Assembly (NCBI GenBank): GCA_023213395.1
Contig: CM041465.1
Span: forward strand, 190,781,741 to 190,845,740
Direction: 5' to 3'
DNA from: Cycas panzhihuaensis
Lineage: Eukaryota > Cycadophyta
Length of the DNA stretch: 64,000 nt
Positions 12,321 through 22,555 of this stretch are shown in pieces (positions within the stretch are counted from its first letter, which is position 1; each line of letters begins with the position of its first letter). The notes under the pieces are model-generated. The model saw only the letters and a list, made by a program, of their open reading frames with translations, was not told the DNA's origin and made no database searches. The position numbers and the translations under genes were made by a program.

Positions 12321-12489
12321 GAAAATTGATCTAATGCCCACAAATTAGATGGTACTTTACTACCAAAATGAACACTACCTATTGCCCATAAACTATATGG
12401 GACTTTATTGTATAATTGATCATAGTTTATCTCTCTTTAACCATGCACCAAAGGGAAATCTTTTTACCAAAGCAAAAAGGATAGATTAT

Positions 12490-12945
12490 CATAGTTTACA
12501 AGCTCATTAATAGGTGACATTTTGGAGCAAACCCATTATAGATTAGCCTCGTTAATGTGGTGAGGGCTTTCAAAGGTTGATTATTATAACTTATCCTCAT
12601 TAATGATCAAATTTAGAGTGTTTCCTATGATAGTTTAGGCTTAGTAATAGGTAGAAGGGACTCAAAGTATAGTTCCTATCATAGTTTTAGCTCATTAATA
12701 GGTGAAAGGAGGTTCAAATCATGACCCTATCATAGTTTAAGCTCATCAATAGTTGAATAAAGGCTCAGAGCATGGTTCCTATTATAGTTTTAGCTCATCA
12801 ACAGGTGAAAGAAGATTCTTAGCATGATCCTATCATAGTTTAAACTCGTGAATATGTGAAAGAAGGCTCAAAGTATTATATTATCATAGTTTAGGCTCAT
12901 CAATAGGTGAAATAAGGTTTGAATCATAGTTCCTTTATAGATAAA
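12490..12945 (+). repeat. Minisatellite: about nine units of ~51 bp
   Basis: Each unit runs roughly TAGTTTAAGCTCATCAATAG followed by GTGAAAGAAGGCTCAAA and a CATGATCCTATCA-like link. The four to six central units (about 12640-12900) are regular at 51-52 bp; the outer ones are more diverged. No unit is open on either strand. The unit-to-unit divergence is too high, and the repeats too loosely spaced, for a CRISPR-type array. Confidence 0.8.
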
Positions 12946-13380
12946 TGCAAAAATCTATATAAAAGGAATGAACATGGGGTGATAGATTATATCTCCAAAG
13001 GGAAGATGAGCTCCATGAGAAAATAATCAAGTCTCAAAAATGATAATTAAACCTTGTAAATGTAAGTATGAATAGTTTTTAGGATTTCAAGGTAATTTTA
13101 ATAAGAATGATGGTTAAAAAGGAACATATTTCACTTTGATAGGTCCTATAGAGACTAGAAAAGATTCTACTAAAGAAAAAGAGAAAAGCCCCTCTCTATT
13201 TGTAAGGAATTTGATAAAAAAAGGGTTTTATTTTTATGAGAGGGAGGAGGAGAAAATGAGGTGACCAAAGGCCATTTCTCTCATTTTTGAGGAATTCATG
13301 AGCTCTTTCTAATAGAGGATTAGCCATAGAAGATCATCATCAGTAGGATGGAGTAGAGAGCCAGACACTCAATGAGTTAG

Positions 13381-13383
<3 letters not shown>

Positions 13384-13471
<88 letters not shown>
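13384..13471. repeat. (AT)n microsatellite
   Basis: About 44 uninterrupted AT dinucleotides. Confidence 0.98.
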
Positions 13472-13474
<3 letters not shown>

Positions 13475-13478
<4 letters not shown>

Positions 13479-14136
13479 AAAATGTAGTAATATAGTGCAA
13501 AAATTATGAGCACAACACTAAAAACATGGTTAAGCAGTGAAAAACATGATAACAGGATCAAAAATATGACTTTATAATTTAGGACCATCAAAAGAAGTTA
13601 TGTTTTTTACTGTGAAGTCATATTTTTAAATCGTGAAGTCATGTTTTTGGTTATACAACTATACTTTTAAACTTTTACTTAGAAATTCTTTAAAAAATAA
13701 TTTTTTTAAAATAAAATGAAGAAACTAACATGATTTTAATGGCATGATACATGCCTTGGAGAGAGTGAAGATGTAGGAGAATGAGGGGATGGCTAGTGAG
13801 GAACTTATTAGTTAGTTCAATGAGGCAAGATAGGGGATTTTAAGAGTATGTGAACTCTCACGAGTAAGTGGATTGACCTAGCTTAGGATGGAGCATGAGA
13901 TTTTATATGATTTTATCAGTCATTGGGTCTTAGGGTATAACATATTCTAGGTATGAGCTATCAGAGAGATTGAGATCACTCTAAGGGATGTGGGAAGGAT
14001 CCTGGGGGTTAACTAGCATGGAGAGTAATTCAGACGCATTAGAGTAACTAATGAATCCCAAATGGCATTCAATGAGTACCTGATAAGTTTTACTGACTAG
14101 ATTTACTAACATAGGATATCAATGGAGGCTATTTAA
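13475..14136. other. Unclassified DNA interrupted by element 2
   Basis: AT-rich until about 13740, then richer in G and A on the plus strand. The sequence resumes after element 2 at 17112, so 13740-14136 and 17112-17990 were one block before that insertion. I could not assign a domain; the purine bias resembles a decayed coding region. Confidence 0.4.
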
Positions 14137-14141
14137 ACAAC

Positions 14142-14365
14142 TGTTAGAATATTAATATACATTTGATTTATCCCACATGCAAGTGGGTCCTACTCTTCTA
14201 ATATGACTTGTATTATAAATACACAATATTGTGTATCATATTGTAAATCATGTTGTAAGGATGTTTTGTTAATACAATGGAGGTACCTTAAGGGTACCAT
14301 TCGATCCTATGGAGGTGTGTTTTGTTTTGTTTGTAAACATCTTATTGCAGGTCTATTTTCTAACA
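14142..14365 (+). repeat. Element 2 5' LTR
   Basis: Starts TGTTAGAAT and ends TTTTCTAACA, giving TGTTA/TAACA inverted termini. It contains a TATAAATA-like box near 14214 that could serve as its promoter. Confidence 0.95.
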
Positions 14366-14380
14366 TGGTATCAGAGCGCC
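14366..14380 (+). promoter_or_regulatory. Element 2 primer-binding site
   Basis: TGGTATCAGAGCGCC abuts the LTR without a spacer. It matches the initiator tRNA-Met complement for at least 12 bases. Confidence 0.93.
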
Positions 14381-15806
14381 CAGGTTGAGAGAGGTATTTT
14401 TGTTCGGTATTAGAGCAGTGATTTGGTAGGTGCCATAACGTTGAAATTTCTGAAAAGTAATAGCGAAATTAAGACGAAATAGCTCATTCTATAAAATTTG
14501 AGTTGTCGCACTACAAATTTTGGGGTGAAAGTGCAAAAATTGTAGTAGAATTAATTTCAGCCTGCATTTTTTCCGTCGCCATATTTTTGGGACAGATCTG
14601 CAACCTCAACTTCAAAGAGCCATAACTTTGGCTACAGGTATCCAAATGACCTCAAATTTTTTCGATTCTGTGTGTTTTTAAATTTTCTTTCTAATGGAAG
14701 TGGTTTGAGATTCATCAGAGTTTAGAATAAAAAGTTATGATCAATTTATCAGAAGGTACTATTACAACCCCTAGAAACCCTAATTGTGAAATTCTTAAAA
14801 GGAGCATAACTTTTGATCTGGATATCAGAATTCAATTTCGTCTAAACCGTTGGAATTTTATTTCAGAGACCATCATTTCCATCCATGTTTTATATATTTT
14901 TGAGCTATACATTTTTTCATAAATAAGTTTTTAGGAATTTAAGGGTTTCATATTAATATGGTGATATGAATGAGGCAATTGTAATGAAGTGATTGTTTGA
15001 GACTCTCTTATATATGTTGTGCATGGGAGAGTATTGTTACAAGTGAGATGATATTAAGTTATGTTGATGTGAATGTATTTGGCACTCTATTGGTGATTTG
15101 AAGTGCATGATAGTGATTGTTTAATGGAAAATTAAGTACCTTCTTACATGTGTTCATATGAGAGAGCTATTGTGATGATGACATAGTATGGTGATGAAGC
15201 GACAATGCATGTGTTTGCATGAATGAGTTGGGTGGCATATGGTGATTTAGTGCTCCTTGGAATGTGATTTATATGAAAGGGCTTTATGGGCATGATAAGA
15301 CTAATTTCAGGGCAAGAAAGATAGTGATATGAGGCGATGAGATGCTTGTTGCATGTGAGGTTAACATGACAAGATTGGGCAATTATTGGACATGTTTTAA
15401 GGATGAGATTAGGGATGTTTGATGATGTGTTCTAGTTGATTGAATGGGTAAAGAAGGATGAGTTTTTTGTTGAAGATACCTGAGTTGGAGGGAAGCAAAA
15501 TTGTCGAGTGGTATAATGGCATGAGCTGTGTTTTGGGCAATTAAGTGAAGTGTGATGTGTCTTGGTGATTTAATAGTGACATGAGGTATGCATGATTCCT
15601 GTGAGATGTATATGGTATAAGCTTTGATATTATGGTGAAGAAAGTGCTTCAGCTATTCTTCGTATGTGACTATTTGGCAATATGTGAGATGCATAAGGTA
15701 ATGATGTGATAATGAAGTCAGTGATATAAGGGACATGGGACATGAGAAAGTTTGTTGAGATTGATGGGTGAATTTGTTGATTGGAAAAAGGACATGGTGT
15801 TAGAAA
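14381..15806 (+). other. Element 2 leader
   Basis: A 1.4-kb untranslated segment. Two related blocks begin AGCCATAACTTTGGCTACAG (about 14619) and GAGCATAACTTTTGATCTGG (about 14802). Each continues with a GTATCCAAAT or ATATCAGAAT word and then a T-rich stretch, suggesting an old internal duplication. From about 14940 to 15800 it is rich in GTGATG/ATGAG words. No ATG-initiated frame of interest precedes the gag start. Confidence 0.6.
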
Positions 15807-16859
15807 ATGGCATTTACAATCATGGAGGATAATGATGTGGTTATGTATGTTCCTGAAACAAATGGATATTACTTAAGGGATTCATTTCTTCCAGTACCTA
15901 AATGTAATGGTGAAGACTACTTCTTTTGGACAATTAAAATGAGATATCTATTCATAGCTAGAGGTTTGTGGAAGATTGTTACTGATGAATATGATATCCC
16001 TAACGATGATGAAGAAAAAGAAATGCTTGAGAAGAAAGATAGAATGGAATTCATTATGATTCGTGCTGCATTCAATGAGATTGATCTTCCCTCCAAATTT
16101 TATTTTGTTATTCCTATGATTCTACATGCAAGTAATGCTAAAGAAGCTTGGGATTTTCTAAGGGAAGTATTTGAACAAACTCCTGAAGAAACACAACGAA
16201 TGATTGAAAAGGCAATTAAGGCTAGTTATGGCATGTGCAATACAACGAATGAAGAAAGTATCATCAACACTAATGAAACAGCATGTGAAGGTGAAGAATG
16301 TTTGAGCACTAACGAAACGTCTACTGTTAAATGTATTGATGAGATTACAGATGAAGACATTGAAAGTGATGAATTGATTTCAAGAGAAATTGAATCTAAT
16401 TATCCTATAAAGGATGAGTCTTATATTGATGATGTTCCTTCTTTAAGCATTGATTCAAGTTCAAAGAGTATGCTAGTTGATCAAGATTCTGCTCCAAATA
16501 TTAAAGAAGTCATTGTTATACATAGTGATCAAGAACTTATACAGGGCAATGATGACAAGAAAGTTATGATTAAAGATGGTTACTTACAAGATCTTTATCA
16601 GATTAGACTAGCCGCAATAAAGAATCAGGATTTATACTTACTAGAGCAGCTACATCAATGTCATCACTACAGAATTGAAGATGAAAATCAAGTTGAAGAT
16701 ATCATCTTACAAAGGCATCAATACAGAATTGAAGATAAAATTCAAGATGAAGATATCATTCTGCAACAAAGACATCACTACAAGATTGAAGACAAGGATC
16801 AGGCTGAAGACATCATTCTCAAGACTTTTCTAAGGACAAAGCGTTGCAAATACAAATGA
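15807..16859 (+). CDS. Intact 350-aa gag-like protein of element 2
   Basis: The only long uninterrupted frame in the window. Residues about 29-55 (P-x-C-N-G-E-D-Y-F-F-W ... GLW) match the start of plant Copia gag (DUF4219 type), with Trp41 and Leu54-Trp55. Residues about 100-150 include AKEAWDFLREVFEQT, the UBN2-like gag helix region. It lacks the CCHC zinc knuckle and any protease. Residues about 150-270 are acidic and Ser/Glu-rich. Residues about 285-341 hold three tandem copies of an 18-19-residue unit of the form H-x-Y-(R/K)-I-E-D-x-x-Q-x-E-D-I-I-L. The ATG is the first in a clear context after the leader, and the stop lies 23 bp before the LTR. A particle-forming role is inferred from family; the C-terminal extension has no known function to me. 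Confidence 0.85.
   Translation: MAFTIMEDNDVVMYVPETNGYYLRDSFLPVPKCNGEDYFFWTIKMRYLFIARGLWKIVTDEYDIPNDDEEKEMLEKKDRMEFIMIRAAFNEIDLPSKFYFVIPMILHASNAKEAWDFLREVFEQTPEETQRMIEKAIKASYGMCNTTNEESIINTNETACEGEECLSTNETSTVKCIDEITDEDIESDELISREIESNYPIKDESYIDDVPSLSIDSSSKSMLVDQDSAPNIKEVIVIHSDQELIQGNDDKKVMIKDGYLQDLYQIRLAAIKNQDLYLLEQLHQCHHYRIEDENQVEDIILQRHQYRIEDKIQDEDIILQQRHHYKIEDKDQAEDIILKTFLRTKRCKYK
16659..16830 (+). repeat. Three tandem in-frame coding repeats (54-57 bp)
   Basis: The units begin CATCACTACAGAATTGAAGA, CATCAATACAGAATTGAAGA and CATCACTACAAGATTGAAGA. Lengths are multiples of three and the frame is kept, so protein-level constraint or recent duplication is likely. Confidence 0.85.
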
Positions 16860-16871
16860 CCCAAATGTACA

Positions 16872-16882
16872 TTAAGGAGGAG
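16872..16882 (+). promoter_or_regulatory. Element 2 polypurine tract
   Basis: TTAAGGAGGAG directly before the 3' LTR TGTTAG. Confidence 0.85.
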
Positions 16883-17106
16883 TGTTAGAATATTAATGTA
16901 CATTTGATTTATCCCACATGCAAGTGGGTCCTACTCTTCTAATATGACTTGTATTATAAATACACAATATTGTGTATCATATTGTAAATCATGTTGTAAG
17001 GATCTTTTGTTAATACAATGGAGGTACCTTAAGGGTACCGTTCGATCCTATGGAAGCGTGTTTTGTTCTGTTTGTAAATATCTTATTGCAAGTCTATTTT
17101 CTAACA
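16883..17106 (+). repeat. Element 2 3' LTR
   Basis: Same length as the 5' copy with about 8 base differences and no indels, followed by ACAAC. The small open frame that starts inside each LTR is a by-product of the repeat. Confidence 0.95.
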
Positions 17107-17111
17107 ACAAC

Positions 17112-17990
17112 AAGTGCCATCCCTATAGTTAGGAGGATTATTACTCTGATTATCATTTATAAGATAGCCAAAACCAAAAATTTTATAAGGGTTTTGGCTT
17201 AGTGGACTGGAGTAGTGAGGATATGTGAGCAAGGGATCTGGATCAACTAAGGATAATATATAGTAGATAGTATTGGTCACTAGTTATCTAAGATTAGGAG
17301 GATGGGGAGGGGAGGATTCTCATATAACTCCATATTAATATGCTAGTTGTATGATCATGTTCCACTCATGAGGCTAGGAGGCATACCAAGAGAGCTAACT
17401 ATAATAGATCTGGAATGAATAGGTGGAACATGAGGTCACGAATCCACAATAGGCTAGCTATCATAGTGAGGAGTATACATAGCCCTATCCTTAGCAAGAT
17501 GACAAGGAGACAACTCGTGGAGGATGTACATGTAGGGATATTAATATAAAGTGATGATGAGATAGATGCCATAAAGAGGGCAAAAGTAGAGGAGGCTCTT
17601 GTGGCTAGGCAAGGGAGAGGGAGAGGATGGGATGGAGGAGGATGAGGTGGGAGATGTGGCAGGGGTAGTGGAGAGATAAGATGAGGAGGTAAAGGAGCTA
17701 CCTCCTCTAGTGGAGGAGTAAGAGAGAGCTGTCAGGTACTTAGGAGAGGGAGTGAAGTACCTGTGGAGGGTAGAGGAGGCTCTATACAGAGCATGGAACT
17801 AGATTCAATAGATGGATAGGGTAGAGATAAAGGAAGGAAAGCAAGAAAAGGTGAAGCCATCTAGGAGGCTTCCCATGAGCCATATGAAGAGGGAGAACCA
17901 TTGTTAGAGTTAATCATCATCACTCCACTCCCACCTTTCCAACCAGGATTGTACACCTCATCAACTTTAATTTAGAGATGTGATGCTCAA
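17112..17990 (+). other. Purine-rich, possibly formerly coding block, unclassified
   Basis: Continuation of the block left of element 2. Around 17580-17790 it reads as Gly/Arg-rich (GRGRGWDGGG, GRCGRGSGE) then Ser/Gly-rich, with stops. This composition is seen at the C-terminus of several plant transposon and gag proteins. No catalytic motif was found, so I do not name it. Confidence 0.35.
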
Positions 17991-18339
17991 TATGTCGAGG
18001 TAAGTTAAGGTAAGTTTAACGTTGGTTTAAGTTAGTTTCATTTGAGTTAAGTTAACTTTATTTTATTATTATTTTAAATTTAGGGGTTGAGGAGTTTCCC
18101 TCCTCCCCCAAATTATAAATATTGAGGGGTGTGCAACCCTAGTATCTTTAGACACCGCCCTCATTTGGAAAATTTTGTGTTGCTCACTTTCAACAATGGA
18201 TTGAATATTCAAGCTCTCATGTTTATGCTACTATTTTGCAACATTGTATTGAAGATTTATATTGGAATATTGATATTTTGATCTATTGATCATATGATAT
18301 ATGTTCTACCCTAATCTCCTACAATATTTTTTTACAACA
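17991..18339 (+). repeat. Element 3: probable Copia 5' LTR remnant
   Basis: The block ends TTTACAACA at 18339 and is followed by a decayed primer site. It contains ATTATAAATATTG near 18110, a good TATA box about 230 bp before the LTR end. The left boundary is uncertain. No matching 3' LTR is in the window; the interior is lost after about 18670, where the 299-bp repeat begins. Confidence 0.5.
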
Positions 18340-18340
18340 A

Positions 18341-18355
18341 TTAGTATCATAGCAG
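18341..18355 (+). promoter_or_regulatory. Element 3 decayed primer-binding site
   Basis: TTAGTATCATAGCAG, two changes (G to A-type) from TGGTATCAGAGCAG. It sits one base after the LTR end. Confidence 0.5.
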
Positions 18356-18673
18356 TCGATTACTAGCCTATTGGAATCTTTCAAAGAAGCAAGAAGATTT
18401 TGAGGCAGATTTTCTCACAAGCAAATAATATCAATTTATGCAGATTTTTGGCTATATTTCTAGATCTACGAAGGAGATCAACATATTTCAGTAGCAAGCT
18501 ATATTTTATTCAAAGTTTTCTCATATTTGAGTTATATTTTTTTTCAGATCTACAGTTTTTATCACATATTTGATAGTTTTTCAAGTATATTTGTTTATTT
18601 TATCTAATATTTTTTGCAAATCTGCAAGGAGATCAGTTGAATGCAAGATTCATATAGTTTTTCTTTAAGATCT

Positions 18674-18971
18674 ATAAAAATTGGGTGAAATCAAGCCTAA
18701 AATATAAAAATAATACGTTTTAAAGGAAACATTAGATCAAATTGATCATAAAAGAAAATTTTTAATACTATAGTCTCAATCATTTGTAGATGATAGTAAA
18801 ATACACATCACATCATCATTCATTATGTGTCATAAAGTAAATTAATATATTTCTTCATCCAAACATAGCCTAACTCATCATTAAATAAGTTCATCATTCA
18901 TTTTTCATGAAACCATACAATAAACATATTAAAAGTCATAAACGCAAACCAAAGGCCAAGTTTTGGTGAAA
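18674..18971 (+). repeat. Dispersed 299-bp repeat, copy 2
   Basis: Direct-orientation copy of 11658-11956. It cuts off the element 3 leader at its left edge. The interval between the copies (about 6.7 kb) includes the minisatellite, element 2 and element 3. Confidence 0.85.
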
Positions 18972-19900
18972 TAAATAATTACAAAGAGATAACATTTGTC
19001 AACCTAAATAATATCATAATATTACATCATATGTTCATACAAACTATCATCCCATTTATATTAATCAAGTACATGGATATAATGCCACTTTAATAGATAA
19101 TTTTTGTCAAATTCTTCAAGGTAACATCTTGATTCTAATAAATCACAACATCGATATACACCAGCATATTATTTCCACCTTATAAAGTTTTGGCCTACAT
19201 TGTATTACTATTACTTAATCTATAGTTCTTGTAATTAACATTCCCCATACAGTAATGATCAAGGGTATGGCTATAACATCCCAAAGTGTGGGTAAACAAA
19301 CCAATTTATTGGTATGTAAACCATATTGGTTATCCTCCCATTGCACACTTATTCTTTAATGATGTCTAATAGTAGCAATATTTCATTTCTAACTCTGATC
19401 CTAGTTGTAGTGGGTCCAATTCAAATGTAGTAGAAATGAGTACCATTCATAGCATATAATAATATTTTCATGGCAACAAAATAACCATAATAATCATTTA
19501 TAGATATAGAAATCAATTATCTATGTATTATATCACTCATTTATTAATATTAATAGTAGTAAATATAATAAATAATCATTAATAATAGCATAACCTGATA
19601 TAATATCTAGTAATATCGATACCCTTTTGAGGTGAGAGCTATCCTCCAAATTAGCACAATGTGCCTTAATGGCTTGAGGCAATTATCTCTTACAATAATA
19701 AATTATCTAAGAAGAATACAAATGAATAAGTCTTCCTAATTTGTAACCTTTATTTCTCTCTCTAAACTAATACCTAACCCTCTATCTAAAAGAAATTGAC
19801 TTCATAATAAATATAATTAAATAATAATTTTCTCTATATTAAAAACTTGACTTCATCTTTATTTAGGAATACTATAATACACCTCTAATATGTTCATATA
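18972..19900. other. AT-rich spacer
   Basis: Very AT-rich, many ATAATA words, no coding evidence on either strand. Confidence 0.5.
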
Positions 19901-20528
19901 ATTTTATAAAGATCATTGTATAAAGAAGCAGTTGGGGATTGCATATACTCATAAAAGAAAAGAAGTAACTAAGATGATGGATAAAATGTTGGTTAGTAAG
20001 TCCAAGTCGATGATAAAGGCAAAAAAACTCTCAAATATCTTTTGGGAAGAAGTTATTTATGTAGTAACATACCTGATAAATAAGAGTGAAACTAAAGTTG
20101 TATAGAACAAAACACTTAAAAATCATAGTCAAGATGTAAACTTATAATTAGCCATCTTAGAATCTTTGGATGCATGGCATATATATATATGTTCCCAAAG
20201 AGAAATATCAAAGTTTTGATAATAAGAGTTCCAAGTGCATCCTCATGGGATATAATGAAGAAAGTAAAGAATACTGTGTATATAAATTAAGATCTTAAAA
20301 GGTCATATAACTTGGGATGTTATCTTCAAAGAGGTAGAGAAATAGGTTCTAGATCAAGATTAGGACCAAAATGATTTGAAGATATGGTAAGATAAAGAGA
20401 ATTAGATCAAGGAATAACTTAAATCTAATTCTTCAAGACAATAGTTTATCAAGCCTAAAATTGAGTTGAAAAGGAAAGAAGAAATTAAGGATGGTGAGCA
20501 TGAAGATACCCAGGAGGCACAACCAAAG
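19900..20528 (+). pseudogene. Element 4 integrase C-terminal part (left half of split Copia)
   Basis: Reads the Copia integrase after the catalytic Glu (SKSKSMIKAKKLSNIFWEE, then YVVTYLINKS). Next comes the conserved GCIFLGY-like block seen here as KCILMGYNEESKEYCVYKL, and then the charged linker before RT. The frame is broken by several stops. It stops at the TGTTAG start of element 5. The same element resumes at 27281 with the rest of the linker and RT, so element 5 inserted into the integrase-RT linker. Confidence 0.8.
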
Positions 20529-21055
20529 TGTTAGACTTTTATATTTAAATGTTAAGTCATATAATTTATATTGTAATATTATGTACTTTATGTAAGGATG
20601 CTTTACCACTTGATGTAATAAAGCACATATCCACATTATTTCTAGTGATATAATATTATGATTTGAGGATCAATATACCCTTTATATACTTTTACACATG
20701 TGAGTACACATGGGTCAAGGTGTACATGTTTGATAAGCATTAACATACAACCCCCTAAGAATCCTCCTTCTCTATATATTGAGATTCTTTCCCATATAGA
20801 GTATGAAGGAGAGAGTAAGGTATTATATTGTTATGATACTCATTTGAATATAAGCTAATCTTGTTATTTGGAGATAGGAATAATTCTTACTCCTCTATTA
20901 CTATTGTCTTCATATACTTAAGCTTATGCTTTCTTAGTTGCTTACCCATTTAGTGTTATTGATATAATACTAATCATCTTAATCTCTTAGCATGCTTTCT
21001 CTCTAAGAGATCCTAGGCTATCTTTGTGGTATTGGAGCACATACCATCTTCAACA
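20529..21055 (+). repeat. Element 5 5' LTR
   Basis: Starts TGTTAGAC, ends CTTCAACA. It holds a TATATATTGAGA promoter-like box near 20775. Collinear with 26750-27280. Confidence 0.9.
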
Positions 21056-21057
21056 TT

Positions 21058-21069
21058 TTGTATCAAAGC
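21058..21069 (+). promoter_or_regulatory. Element 5 primer-binding site (decayed)
   Basis: TTGTATCAAAGC differs from TGGTATCAGAGC at two sites and lies two bases after the LTR. Confidence 0.75.
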
Positions 21070-21615
21070 AAATTAGAGAGGAGTATTTATTATTTACAAG
21101 CTTGAGGAAGTATAGTAAATCCTTGGTAATAAGTTGTACTCTCTAAAAGCAATCAAAGGCCTCAAGTTTTGCTTTATTTTCTACTTTTTCTCATCATCTC
21201 AAAGTGTTTATAAGATGAAAATCATCAGTTTTTTTTTTTTTTAATCTAAGGCTCAATTTATAAGCATAGTAGAGAAAATACATAAAAAATCTTTATTTTT
21301 TTTACTTTTTTATAAATACAAATTATTTTACAAATAAAAAGTATTTTATAGGGTTTTATTAATAAATTGATAAGTATTCAATGTGATTAATACTCTATTG
21401 GCTTTAAAATTACTACAATTTGCTCCCATTAATCAAATCCTACACCTGAGTGATACCACACGTGTTGGACAAATTTTTCCACTAATTTAGATGAATTTTA
21501 CCTTAAAAAATCATTTATTTTCAATAATCTTAGTTGTTGGCTCATCTTAATTCTATTCACATTTTCTTCTACCCTAAACAGCCTCTATCACAGTGGTGAA
21601 AGATATTCACTAAGT

Positions 21616-21803
21616 GTTTTTAGTGCTTAGTTATCCATGTGACCTACATTAGTCATGCACCCCTCTAATTCACTCAATTGGTTTGATCTTACTCTAAAAT
21701 GCATCAAATGTAACCAAATTTAAGACACTTCATCTTTAGTCCTAAATAGAGCTAAATCTAAATTTTTATTTCAATTAGAGCTTCCATTAGTGAGTTACAC
21801 TTA
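21616..21803 (+). repeat. 188-bp duplication, left copy
   Basis: From GTTTTTAGTGCTTAGTTAT to GTGAGTTACACTTA. The same 188 bp recurs directly after the solo LTR at 22556-22743, collinear and without length change. Part of the element 5 leader. Confidence 0.9.
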
Positions 21804-22555
21804 AAACTATGTCCCAATAACCAAAAACCGCCACCCAGATCTAAACTATTTTGTAACTACTTATAAGAATCGAAACTAAAAATTAACATGCAAGTTCTTA
21901 AACCATAGATAATATAATAAATGAAGTAGAAATATAAAGCATCATATATACACCTAATATAAACCATAGATAACATGCAAGTTCTTAAACCATAGATAAT
22001 ATAATAAATGAAGTAGAAATATAAAGCATCATATATACACCTAATATAACATGGTAAAACCCTAACAACATGCTAGGAAAACATCCACACAAGAAAGATA
22101 TCGATCTTTATTATCAAAGAATGGAGAAATATACATAATTTGCAGTAGAATGCTCATAGGAACAACAACTAGCCACCCAACTCCTCACAATATATCCAAT
22201 ACATTGAATGCCATAAACATAATGAAAAAACACCCTAAATTAGGCTATATAAGAGAGTCATATAAGGCATAAATCTTAACCATCAAATCTAGGGTATTTT
22301 GAACGAACGACCCTAATTCTCTTTATAATTTAGTATACTTTCAGTGCTATCTTTTTGGGTTGGGGGCTACTACCTCTAAACCCCCTCTTTATAAGCACAG
22401 GGGGGGGGTGCAGGATTTTGACTCCCCCTGTACCCCCCAGCCAATGGGGGGCTCTCACCCCTCTTAGATTCCCTTAAAGAAGTTTGGGGGGGAAATCGTG
22501 CTATCAACTTGTCAAAATTTTAGCCTCCAAAATATTATTGCCATATTATCTAATA
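21804..22555 (-). repeat. Element 6: solo LTR of the element 8/9 family
   Basis: On the minus strand it matches the 645-bp LTR of element 8. It shares the TATTAGATAAT start (right edge), the G/C-run block near 22380-22500, the GAGAATTAGGGT region and the CATGTTAATTTTTAGTTT stretch. The terminal ~8 bases at the left edge are missing. No internal element sequence is attached, as after LTR-LTR recombination. An internal 87-bp tandem duplication makes it longer than its relatives. Confidence 0.88.
21886..22045 (-). repeat. 87-bp tandem duplication inside the solo LTR
   Basis: The stretch starting ACATGCAAGTTCTTAAACC is repeated with an 87-bp period and virtually no differences over about 75 bp. 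The other family LTRs have it once, so it arose in this copy. Confidence 0.9.

Larger units (their letters stand above)
14142..17106 (+). mobile_element. Element 2: non-autonomous gag-only LTR element (TR-GAG-like)
   Basis: A compact 2,965-bp unit with two 224-bp LTRs, a tRNA-Met primer site, a purine tract and a perfect ACAAC duplication at 14137-14141 and 17107-17111. Between the LTRs there is only a 1.4-kb leader and one open frame of 350 codons with gag character. There is no protease, integrase, RT or RNase H. I count about 8 substitutions between the LTRs (roughly 96 percent identity). TR-GAG elements in plants have this plan and are thought to move using enzymes supplied by autonomous Copia relatives; no such partner with this LTR is visible in the window. 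Confidence 0.93.

Noticed and set aside
12490-12945. Possible CRISPR-like array
   Set aside because: Units are contiguous diverged tandem repeats without conserved repeat plus unique spacer structure, and the context is plant nuclear DNA.
14203-17132. Two near-identical 61-62-codon frames starting MTCIINTQYCVSYC
   Set aside because: They are the two LTRs of element 2 read in one frame; each runs past the LTR end into unrelated sequence.
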